A stretch of DNA of 64,000 nucleotides from Owenia fusiformis. Its lineage: Eukaryota > Annelida > Polychaeta > Sabellida > Oweniidae. Where the stretch lies: assembly GCA_903813345.2 (NCBI GenBank), contig CAIIXF020000005.1, positions 2,542,001 to 2,606,000 on the forward strand, written 5' to 3'. Shown here piece after piece: positions 12,890 through 25,800 of the stretch. Within the stretch, counting starts at the first letter, position 1. Every line of letters begins with the position of its first letter. The notes under the pieces are model-generated. The model was not told the origin of the DNA. It saw only the letters and a program-made list of their open reading frames with translations, and searched no databases. A program made the translations under genes and the position numbers.

Positions 12890-13867
12890 CTGACAGAAAC
12901 AAATAACAAAAAACAACTGATAATTGGCCAGGTGACCAATTGGTTCTGGGCAAAAATGTTAATTTCAAGGCCTGATATGTGCTTATGCATGTTCATATAT
13001 TGTTACTGGTATATTGTCTATTTTAACCCGCATATTGACTTGATAGTTTTACCTGTCGGTCTGACCAGATTAAGTGAGCTAAAATCAATGATAATTAGTG
13101 CATTTCAATAGATTAACCTTTCTCTAATGGAACACATTCAGAAATATGTCGTGTTAACAACCATGTGGGTTTTAAATACATGGGGAATAAATATGTAATA
13201 GGGGGGAATTATACGAACAGTATATTCTCTTATTGTTATGAACTGAAGGAATATAAATCATGATGGATATGGGTAAGTCATATGGGATCATTATTAAAGA
13301 ATTGATTGGATACTGAAGTGATCAGAACATTTAGGTAATAGTTTCATTTATTACAGTTAAACCGTTTTAAGTTGAAGATTTGGTATGTCCTTATACATCT
13401 CATTCTAATGGGGGTCCTGGCTCTATTCGTCAATTAGATAGCATTCACTGTACTAAATATTTCACGGTAGACTAAATATTTCACGGTGGATTTCTGGCTC
13501 ATGCAAGATCCTCTCTGTATAATTCATTGGAGCAAACTAAGCATCAACTTACTGATTCTATATTTGTCTTGATATTTTAAACTGAAGATCCATCATAATA
13601 TGTCATTCCACTGAGCTGATATCTTGTTTTTTAAAATATTTCTTAGAGTTCTACAACGCTTCACCAGGTAAAGTCCAGAAAGTAAGATTGATGAACTCGT
13701 TGACACCTAATTTTTTTTTGTTGTCTTAATGTTTGTTTATAGGGCTTCAGCTACGTCATTTGTATACAATGGACTTGGTGGTATATCTGTATACACAGAA
13801 TTACCATACAGGAGTTGTTAATTAAATCAAGCTCGGTTCTATAGTTTTAAATATTCTATGTTTTCAG
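12890..13867. other. spacer or 5' intron before SLC26 exon 1
   Basis: No coding signal. The stretch ends in a pyrimidine-rich ttttcag acceptor (AG at 13866-13867) directly before the first coding exon. This suggests that one or more 5' UTR exons lie further left, but none could be identified. Confidence 0.4.
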
Positions 13868-16800
13868 CTGACTAAGGGGCGTGGATAAAGTATGGCGATG
13901 AATAAGAATGCCGAAATCGGCTCTACAGGATCCGTCACTATCCCACCAGATGGAGACACAGATGTATCCGGGGGATCGGGACAAAGGAGCAACTTGAATA
14001 TCGTAGTTGAACGTCCTGCATATACGCAGACCCATTTTGATGAGGGTTTTGAAGCAACGGAAAAATCAAAAGTTCATCCAATCAGAGCTTTGAGAGATTC
14101 GGCAGTCAATGCTGTATCTTGTAATGCAAAATGTGCAAAGAATTTTTTCTTAGGACTCTTTCCATTTATTGGAATTATGAGGACATATAACCTTAGAACA
14201 GATCTGGTAGCTGACGTCATAGCAGGTCTGACCGTAGGGATCATGCATATACCACAGGGTAAGAAAGAAAAAACTAGAAATTTTAAAATAGACTAGCTGG
14301 AGTAGAAAAATCTTGATTTACGTCATTAAATATTCAAAATTAATTCAAAGTGATATTTGAAATCTGCATGTAAAAGTACATTTAGAAATGTGGTTTTAAA
14401 ATTTGTTTATTAATTTAGAAAATTTAATCTTTTTTAAAAATTTGACTTCTACCCTCTCCGTAAGGAACACCTATCTACAAGGAACAATGTTGAAAGAAGT
14501 ATGAATGTTCCTTATAGGCAGGTTCTACTGTGTTTAAAACATATTGCTCAAATACTAAAACAAAAAGCTATTAAACACACATGCTGAATGCAACAATGAC
14601 CGAACACATCTAACAACTAATCTGTTACATTTTGATAGTAAATCAATGTTATTAATTCTGCACAAAGTTCTATGTTGAATCTATAATTGTGAGTAAACCA
14701 GCTGTAAGAAACATAATAGGAATTGAAACCCTCTGACCTTCTTTGGATACCTAGAGAAATTGATTCTTAATAAAAGAGATAGTATCTGACTTGCACATCT
14801 TCATTATCTAATTCAATAATCGTTTTAATAATATTTTTGCTTGTATATCAAAAATTGTTTTTAATTAGAGGCAAGTATGAAGCATGGATTTACAAGGGCT
14901 TCCAATTGTTAAAGTTTGTGTAAAAAGGTGTTAGATCTGGGGCAAGATCGGAGGGGTCCTATGTAAAATGAAAGCATATTTAAGTTTATCTTTGTCTCTT
15001 TTTGACCCTAACAGGATCAGTTTTTATGACCTGCAGTTTTTTTTAAAAATATAACAATAGTAGTTGTGAGATTTGCACTGTGACAGCTGCTTACTATATT
15101 TATTAATTGAATTAGTTACCATGGATAAAGGCCACGCTTTGCCGAAGTATATATTTGTACGCTAAAATAAATTCAATTATGAAAATAATGTGTGGGTCAA
15201 TAAAGCTGTTTAAAGTGAGGAAGGGAGAGGGGTGGAGGTTCGATAAAGTTGTTAAGAAGGAAATGGGAGAAAATGATTTTCAGTAGCTTTATTATTATGG
15301 GCCAATATTGTTTTGTTGTTTAAAACAAAAGTGGATAAAATTGTTCAGTTGGAAATTGATGAATAAAAATAGGGTTCCATCAGAATCACTCGTGAATCGT
15401 GATTAAGACTGAACAGTACATCATTGTGCACTTACACAAAACGCTCCATCATTCTTTATTATTGTTCTCTGTTAGGATTTATCTCGAGCCCAATTTTCTA
15501 ATTTCCCTTTGGAATTCATTGAAGACAGTTTTAGTATCAGCTTGTCATAGACACCTCTCTAGTTATTATCATGTAACAGACAACTTCTTATCTATTTTAA
15601 CAAGAGAAGAAGTATCTGTCATTCCAAGATTTTTAATATTTTCCTGAGGCGTCAGGACATTTGGTTGGTCATTTGTGGTCACACGGTTTGAACCTGTTGT
15701 TCTTTATATTCATCTTTGGAGAAGATTTCATTTTTCAAATAATGCTATGTGATACTCTAATGCCAGGGATAGAATCCAAGGATGTTGTCGTAAAGATAGG
15801 AAATGGGAAATGATCTGAAAACGAGGGAATAAATTTATTTTTGGGGAAATAAAATGGCATCTTGTTGAAAGTTAAGTCCTATGAGTGAAATAAAGCATTA
15901 TATTACTTTAGACTAAAAGCAGTTACTGTATTTTCGATTTATATCGTTAATTGTCCTTGCTAGCCAAGGAGAGGTGTCTGCTGTATACTTTTGATCCTAA
16001 TTAATATAATTCCTAAACTTGTACTTTCAATTGACTTCTTTCCTGAAAAAATCAAAGTTTGAGAAAAAGCTCTGATGAATTTTTCATTTTTTATCTTGGA
16101 TTGATAAATATTTGCTTGTAAAGACTCCCCAGCATTTAAGTGGATGCAGCACCCACTACACCTGAGATTTTGAAAGCAGGCCTGCAACCAACTGAAAATT
16201 CATTTGCACCACTTGAAAATGAGAAAAATTGGCACAAAGGTCTGAATTGTGAAAATGAGAATTTTGCACTCACTTGAGAAAAAATCCTATGTAGAACAAA
16301 TATAAGAACATAAAAGTTTACAGGTATGATTCTATCAGCATGCTTCCATTGGACATGTACCAATAATGCTTTTATTCCATGACACCAAACACATTTATTA
16401 TGCACAGGTGAAACCACACGTTAAACCACAATATAACCATATGAAATTGTTTGTTAGATTGAAACGGCAAGTTTTAATTACTGTTTTAATAGATTTCATG
16501 AATTCAGAATTATTTAAAAGTTTTTTTGTGATAACAATCATGGCAAAATTATTTATCCGAGACATGTAAAATTAACACATAAAACTATAAACTGAATAAA
16601 TAACAATAAACTGAATTTTAGCACAAATAACATGTCAATGAAATGAACATGGTTTACAGTAAATGTATGTTTCTTGTGTATTTACAGGAATGGCGTATGC
16701 AATGTTAGCATCAGTACCTCCAGTTGTAGGACTCTATGTCTCATTTTTCCCTGTTTTGATTTATTTTTTTATTGGCACATCACGTCACATATCTTTAGGT

Positions 16801-19800
16801 AAGTAAATTTTGATGAATGAATAATTCACATAGATTATGTATTCATTAATCTTCACATTAAGAAAATTTATACAAAAAATGATTTATTCTGTACAAGATG
16901 TGTGTTTGTTGTTATCGTACAAATATTAATATATGCATCTATTATTAGACTTCGATAATTTATCGACCCAGGAACCTGGTACCCAGAAGCCTCTGGAAGC
17001 TAGTACCCAGAATCCTCAGAGATACAATATAGATAGGGAAATGCTTGGTTGTATTTCTTGGTTCTAGTTGGCTCTATTTCCTGAGGATATAACTTATAAA
17101 ACCAGACTCAAATATGCTCAGTTGAGTTCAATTCACAGCCCATAGTGTTAAGTCTGTTGTCGTTCAAGTTGTTGGATTTAATAGGCATGTTTTGTTGAAT
17201 TTGAAGTAAATGACAGTAATTGAAAATTTATTTAACGTTTTTGAGAAGACATTGTGTTGATTTAATTATTCCAGATAACGATCAAAATGTGCTGGCCCAG
17301 TTTTGTATCATTTTAACGCTTTTATATATTCTTCCGATTCTCAATAGGCCTCTTACAAGATCTGAGTTGGGATTATATTTATGACACTCAATGGTAATGT
17401 AAAAACAGGATTGATCTATAGCCATGTCACGAACATTCTTTCTCCAATTATTACATCCCGGAAAACATCGAGAGAGGCTCAGCAGATCAGGAATCAATGT
17501 AGAAAGAAATACATACGTCTTATTGTAAGTTAGTTTTTAAGCCTTTGGAGCAGAGGCTAACAATTGGCTGTTGAAATTTTCATTACATATTGATTCTTGA
17601 TTTTTATTTGATAATCACAAACAGTTTTTGATTCAGTTATTAAGATGAGTTTTCAACCCACTTTTTAGCTTATTATCTCTGTCTATATACAATGATGTCC
17701 AACATTGGTCATTGATATTCTACACATGCTGATAACTTGAGATCAGAGATCAAGAGTCTTTAATTTGTTAATAAAGAAAACATAATAAATCTGGGCAAGA
17801 TATTTTAAAAAAATGATCTAAAAGGTTAAGCACTTCTATTAAGTCTATGAGTCACATTTTCGATATATGCCACTGCTACAGCATCAGAAAACCTCTAAAC
17901 ATCCATTTAAACTCAAAGCTCTGTCAGAGACAAATATACAATCAATAGATTGTAATTCATCATAATTAATGTTATAAATAGCACTCTAACACATGTATCC
18001 TTCACATTGTCAAGATCATCTTGTCACTTCTGATGAAATCAGATTTATTGTTCATTTTTTTGAGATTGGACAGATATTTATGGATATTACATGCCTGTCA
18101 GTAAATCACATTCAGTAAAGCTGTCTTTTTGTATAATATAAACATCCTAACTTGTGATAAGAAAAATATATATATACATGTATATTCAAATTGAAAAGTA
18201 TGTCCTTTAAATATATATTTTTAAACACCTTAATTAATCTTTGCTCTAACTTAAGTTAAGCAATAAATATTATTGACAGAACAATGGTAGAAAGTGCTTG
18301 GTATTGATAAGAATAATGAAAAAATCAAATGGCAAACTGAACTTTTTGGGTCACCTTTACATAACCTATGAAAACTAAAAATAACTCTTCACATGTAAAT
18401 CCATTAAGAAAAGTCTGCAAACATCTGTGCCTAATTTAGTCTAAGAATGTAATTCAAAGTAAAAGATGGCAAAACTTTTCAAGATCAGTCTGATAGAACC
18501 TGTCAAAATTCAATCTACAGACTCAACAATTACCGAATTTTCTGATTTAAATATGCCATAAAGGATCTGACCCGATGTTCACGCAATATTTTTACATTCG
18601 CTTAATTAAATACAGCATTAGGAACCTTCCGTTGAGTTCTCTGCCATGTCAGTTACATAGTGTGGGTGTTCGTAAGTGGGAGTCGCTATATTGGCCTATA
18701 TTTCTGCTTTATACTGGCTATATCAGTTGTATTGATTTGTTAAAGTCATTACGCTCTATCATTTCTATCTTCACAAGCCATTGGTTGTTCTAATTGAAAC
18801 TTGGTTAACCTATTGAGACGAGGTTCGCAGTGCATGTTATTTGAAACAAACTGTGTTGATCACAATGGTTTAGTAGATGTTTTTTATCTGAATTACAAGG
18901 ATGTTTCTTTATGTTAAAGATTCACCATCCCTTGATCTCTAAAGATATCAAAATACAGTAATTTCTCCCAAACATGAAACGATAGTTCGATTTGTGATAC
19001 ATATACTTTAGATCTTATCCTGGCTTTGTTGAAGTAGTCACATAAATTGTAGACCAGCAACAGCTTCACAAAAATCAAACAAGTAAAATGTTTGCAACAT
19101 ACATATACTACTTTTCTTGATTTTCACTTTGAATTTTAGAATAGATTTGGTCCAGAAGATTTGCCATTATCATGTTGCATTCTGGGAAAGGATGTCCTTC
19201 TGTTACAGGAACTATAGCGGTGGTTAGTCTGATGATCGGCAACTTAGTCCAGAAAGAAACATCAATTAATTTTCCTCCCCTTTCTTTCAATCAGTCTGAG
19301 ATTGGGCAAAATGGTAACATTAACAAAATATTTTTAGTTTTAAATACTGAATTCTTTGCTGAAAATTCATATGTCTTTTCTATGTGATGCCATTTGTTAT
19401 TCTTTGTTTTACTTCTGCACAACTTTTTAATACAGTTTTATAGCACCCAATTATTTTTTGGTGAAATTATATTTTTAGAGCCAATTCCAAGATGAGAATT
19501 GGGTGTTGTGTTTTACTGAGAGATAAGTTGTCTTATATTATTTGGACTTTTTTTCGTATTTCATTTCCCTGGACCTGCTAAAAGGTTCTCATATGATTGA
19601 TAATTTTATTCCAAAAACTTTGTTATGCACTTTTACCTTACAAAATCTGGATACGTGATTAATGCAAAGTTTAAAATTTCATTTATATAAATTGTCTTTG
19701 AAATCATATGCTAAAGTGCAGCACACCTTGAAACTAAAAAGACCCATCACGTTTTCCCATAAATTCATTAGTTTTAAAGAATGTACTGCTTTATCTATTG

Positions 19801-22800
19801 AATCAAAAATAAATAAATCAGTATTTACATAAATTGTGTACTAAGTGTGTACTTAGAGTTTATCATTTATCCTACACATGTCAAATAAATGTGAAAAACT
19901 GGACTGGTGTCATAGAATCTAAAGTATCACAGAGGCTTTAAGACAGTCTCACATTTTTATGTATCTTTAGTGATCAATGATTGTTAAATGATTGTGGGTT
20001 TTGAGTTGTTTTTTTTGTAAGTGAACTAATCTTGACTTGATAATTTATTGATATTTGGGTTGTGACGTTAGATTGTCAAGACATATCCTGATTATATTTA
20101 GATCTGAATTATATCACAAAAGATAACATTTGACTTCTAAAAATAATTCATTTTTTGTGGTGATGTCTCTCTCATATTGAATACATTACCTTGTATTTTT
20201 ATCTTTGTTTAAAGAAAGCACTTGCAGTGTGCCATAATTGGGGATTTGTATGACTTTTGTGAGAAAATTCAACAAATTTGCTAAAAAAAATTCATATGAA
20301 AGTTAACAATTCAGTGAAGAGTATATGGTCATGTACAGATTAGTAAAAGGAATGGTATCGATATGGTGAACTGAATTCAACAATGTTTTTCTCTTTATCC
20401 AATTATTGAAAACATTCTGTAGAAAAATACGGCCCTTTATGTAATTTTGACTGATTGACAACAATTTAATGCGAATATTATTTATATATATGAAATAAAA
20501 GGTTTATCTTATTTTTTATTGAATTTAGGGGTTTTTGATTTAATTTTTGAATACTTTTTGTTAAATCAACTAAAATTTCCCTTGTTTAACTGTTATATTG
20601 AGAGGTCTAAGAAAATGTATATATACACCATATATACACCAATATACTGAAAAGCATAGCATGTATGCTGCTTTGTTCCAAAAAGTAAAACAAGGTTCAG
20701 AAAGGTATTTTATTTCATTCTCAAGAATTGGTAAAAAGGAATAAAAAACAATAACAAAAATTAACAAAAATAGTTACATGTGTTACAAAATGGTACCCCA
20801 TAACAAATTTTGCAACCCATGGACGCGGTGATTTGACTTTTAATATGGCAAACATTTTTCACTTGATCCAGGCTCTTGTATGCCCAAATATCATTGTTGT
20901 CACATTTCTGGAATCACAGGAGCACCATTCAGATTTTGATAAAACAGTGTTTTGGGCTCTTATCAACGCAGTATTGCTTGAATAACATTCATTAGTGAGA
21001 AAAAAGTTAAAGAATAACAAGACGCTTCGAATGAGATATGATTTGTCTCATATTTTTCAGCAATGGCTGCACAATCATCATTTAAATAACTGTGAAGTGT
21101 CATATCTCCTGAAATGTGATCCCCAACTTTGAAATTGTCCCCTTGTCCGTATGACTCTCCATCCATCTATCTATCTGTCAATCAACAATTATCGGACAAA
21201 TAAAAAGTGCATAATCTCATTATAGCTTGTTTTATTGATCACATTAAGTTATCCTATTGTAATACATAGGCTTTACTTATCCCTGATATATAATTTATCA
21301 ACCGTACCTGAAATATGACCTATTTTTGATTAAACTAGCATCGGGAATTACCATGTGAACCCATATTGTTGCCATTTTTTAACAAAAGTCATACTATCCC
21401 CACCATACTTAAAGTGCATTTTATAGGTTTGACCTTTAAATGTTGAATCCATTTCTGCAATATTGCAATGGAAGAGATGTATTTTAAAGGATATAGAATA
21501 AACTGAAGAGAAGTTTTCACTTCATCTCAGTGTCACTTACATTCATTCCTTAAGTGAACTTCATTCACTTATCAAAAAAATCCTTTAATTGGCAGAATTC
21601 AATCTTGATTTTGATATGAAACATAATTTAATTAATATTTTTGCTATTATTTTTTCTATGGCATCATTTAAAGATACTCAATCCCTAAATCTGATCCTAA
21701 AAACTTTAAATACTTTGAGATTTTCTGTAAGAGATGTTTGTATCTCAAGCCATTAATAGTATAATATAATTTTCTGGGAGTTACTGTAAAGCTACATGTA
21801 GAAATCATTTAAATGTGAGGTATAACACAAAGATATCATTTCCATGATACAGATTAATAAATTCTGAATAAGGTCAAAGGAAAAATAAATATTGTGGAAG
21901 ATCAGTAAAATCATGAAAATTGATAATTATAAAAGGTTCTAGTTTTACAGTGTTTTGAAGCTAGAGGTTGGGCCACTTTGATTTTTCTCATTCTGTAACT
22001 AAGTATATTCTAGCGAAATGGAAAGTCAATATTAATTCTATTTTTTCAGATATCTTTCTAATTTGGCTAGTTACATTTCCTGCTATGCCATTAGTAGAAG
22101 TCAGATTTTATAAAGAATCATTTCTTCTTTTCCCCTAGATCTTCATGTAATATGGCTACTAAGTGAAGAGAAATCATCCAACATGTCCTTTTAGGGTATT
22201 TAACTACAGACTATGGTTACGATGCAGTTATGCTGATATTTTTGATTTCATTACTTTATTTGATTATCATCAGATATCGACTCGTTGTATATTTTGTCGT
22301 TCTGTATAGCGCAAGTCAGTACAGATTGATAGATCAGCTATACATTAAGGCCCTGTCAAAATTAATTTCGGAATCTATTTTTCAGAAGTATGTTTTGGCA
22401 AGTTTTGAATACTCTTCAAGCACTGTACATATAACCTTGTTTCTTCATATTAAGTGTATTTTTATTGCAATTATGAAGTGCTTTCTTATTTTTGATTTGT
22501 TGGTTGATTGTTTGTTCTAACCTTGCACTGATTGGTTTTATCTGTAAAGATATCATGTTTTAGTGCAGTTTTGTCAAAGATTTTTGAAAGGGACCTAAAT
22601 GAGCTATTATCAGGATGTCCAGTATAGAAGGTTCATAATTTTAAGATTATGGGATAATGATACAAATATGAAAAATGTAGTCTGATACTAATAATTTAAA
22701 AAAAAAAATATTTTCCTTACTGTCACTGAATTTTACCACTGATTGTGACCCCTGATAGTTTCCCCTTATAGTTTCCCCTCATTGTGACCCACCCCATGTA

Positions 22801-25800
22801 ACACGTTTTTGCTGTTGCAGGAACCTTTGCTGTGATCAGTCTAATGGTCGGGAGTGTAGTGGACAAAGAGGTCATCAATGATTTCAACGTGAATAACCCT
22901 CCACCCACTACCGCACCGGCCCCTACCATGGACCCCTTGGCCACAACAGTGTCATTTAGTTATGGTAACATTACTGCCATGATGAATGGGACCCAGGGTC
23001 CTTCAGATGGGATGCAGGAGTACAACAAACGCTTGGTAGAGTACCAAATAGCTACAGCGTGTTCTGTGACTCTGCTAGTCGCCTTTATGCAGGTTTGTAG
23101 AAAGATTTGATATTGTATATCCCTTGTATGTTCAATACTGTTAAAACCTCATTTTTGAAAATCAATAACTTCTTTGTACAACATACTGAACTAAAATCAT
23201 AAAAAAACAAGTCAGTTCTTTTCATGTCACTACCATTAGTAGTGACATATTTCAGAGTTCAACATTCAGTGACTGTAACAAATGGCAGGTGGTGACAGTT
23301 TGAATGTTAATGCCTTTTTATCATCAAAAATAGTACTGGCAAGATGTAAATATTAAGCATTGGTTTACTGCAGTATATTTCCATATACATTTCCATTTCT
23401 GTCCAGGAAGACTCAGAACTTTTCTTCATGCTAAGATATTAACTATTGTGCATATCATATTTTGTTTGTAGCTTGGTATGGGCATCTTACGCCTTGGGTT
23501 CCTCACTATCTACCTGTCTGACCCTCTCATCAGTGGCTTTACCACAGGGGCAGCCTTCCACGTCCTCACCAGTCAGGTGAAACATATGTTTGGACTCAAC
23601 CCTGGACGATATTATGGAGCTTTTAAACTCATTAGAGTAAGTGATTGCATTGTAAAGTAAGCAATGAATTATTTTTCTACAGAGTCATGCCAAATAAGGC
23701 GATTGTTTCAATGCCCCATTTGAGACCTTTGAATACCATTCATTGAAACGTTCCATGACCTCATGCAGGTACACTCAATCATTCAATAAGTCAATAATGA
23801 TATGATGTGTGTCTAGGTAATTCATCTGACAATATTAGAACTGCACTCAGAATTAATGTTGATTTGCCAATTCTTTTTTATGGCAACAGTTTCAGAATAA
23901 ATATTTGTAAAATGTTGCATGTGATTGAACAAATTATTATATTATTTAGTTTTAGTTTGTATTTTGTCCCAAATGTGAAAGTAACAACTTTTATGATATG
24001 CATAAAGATAGTGATTCTGACCTTCATTTATTGCAATAGCATTTATTTAGTATTCATACAGACTGTATTCTAGAAAAAAACAAACTGTATTCTAATTTCA
24101 GACTTGGATAGATTTATTCACACAGATTCCCCAGACAAACTTTGGTGCATTGATTACAACTGTGGTCTGTGTAATAGGGCTGGTTCTCGTCAAAGAATGC
24201 ATCAATGCACGCTTCAAAGACAAACTGAAGATGCCAGTGCCAATAGAGCTGATAGTGGTAGGATAGATTCAACTTTAATGAGGGAGGGAGGGGGAAGGGG
24301 GAGGGGTATTGTGTCTCTCCTTTCTGATTATTTGCTATTTGAAAATTAAACTGTTGGAATTATTGAAAGATAAAATAATTAAATCTAATATCACAGAGAT
24401 CTTCAAATCATCCTTTGAAGTTCAATCCAAAATTAGACTCTTACAAACCTGGTCCAACCGTTCTTTGCTTTTTGTGATTTTTATGTCATATGAATATACA
24501 GTTTTGCAATTTAAGATTTAAAAGAAGACTGGTTACCTCACCCTATCCATTAATAACAAATAGTTTGCTGAATGGGAATAGAATTAACCAGTCGGGTTTT
24601 TGAATTGTTTTCATGCAAATTTATTTCTAACATGTCTTAGACCTGATTAACTGAATGCATTGAATTTGTTTCCAGGTCATTGTCGGAACTGCAGTTTCTC
24701 ACTTTGCAAAGTTCAACGAGAGATTTGATATGAAAATTGTTGGCAGCATTCCAACTGGGTGAGACACTGAACAACAAATAATTTAATTTAAATAGCCCAT
24801 TTGGACTTTTTAGTAATTGTAAGTAATTAATAAAAGGGATTAAGTGTTTATTTCACTTTTAAATTCATTTTGATTTCATCAATCTAAGATTGAGTCAGCT
24901 TTTAGAAAAGGCTGTGATTAACAATCATGTTTAATTTTTGGGCCTGGATTTGAGGGGAGTTTGAAAGAAAAAACATCTTCATGTACCTCTAAAAAATTTG
25001 GAGTTTAAACTGAAAGTAAGATTTTCCTGCTTGATAATGAACCACTGATTTTAGCGTTGAATCAGATTCAGGCTTTTTCTGTGATATACATGTAAGTGTC
25101 CATCTATTATCTTACACCATGTAAGAATTGTTTGTTCTAATTCATAGGATTCCACCACCCAAGGCACCACCAATGAACAGGATGGGAGAGTTTGTTGGCG
25201 ATGCATTTGCCACGGCAATAGTAGCTTTTGCCATCACAATCTCAATGGCAAAGATCTTTGCAAAGAAACATGACTATGAAGTGGACTCAAATCAGGTACA
25301 ACTCGAAGGTTTAGTAGAAGTATATACAACATGTACAGTTTCCGATTCCACATAAATTCATTAGTGAACGAAAAGAAATGGAATGAGTGATGCCCAGTTG
25401 ATTTAAATTAATATCTCAAGTGGTTACATATTTTTATGGTCTCTTAATTTTTTTGTGGACAGTGTTTGGCCATTGGTGTTTGGTGTCTGTAACAAATGGC
25501 ATGTGGATGGTGTCATTTTGCATGTTAATGCCTTGTTGTTTCTTCCAGGAACTTATTGCTGGTGGAATAGTGAATGGTGTGAGTTCATTCTTCAGCTGCT
25601 ATGTCACTGCTGCGTCTCTGTCAAGGAGTCTTATACAAGATACAGTTGGAGGTGTAACTCAGGTATGTTCTATATGTACACTACAATGAAATATGGGTAA
25701 GTGGAACACCTTTGGTACTTCAAAATTATATTCCATTTGGGAGGAGTTCCACGAGCAGAGATTTGTTTTACATTTAGTTAATGGGATAGTGTTGCACTTA

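Larger units (their letters stand above)
16799..22820 (+). other. SLC26 intron 2, with an exon-3 relative and a TIR element inside
   Basis: A 6-kb intron. It contains the alternative or relic exon at 19209-19313 and a copy of a TIR element at about 20346-20790. Otherwise no coding signal. Confidence 0.75.

Noticed and set aside
22230-22520. Hydrophobic 96-residue frame in SLC26 intron 2
   Set aside because: AT-rich chance frame; no match to the missing helix of exon 3a and no suitable splice sites.
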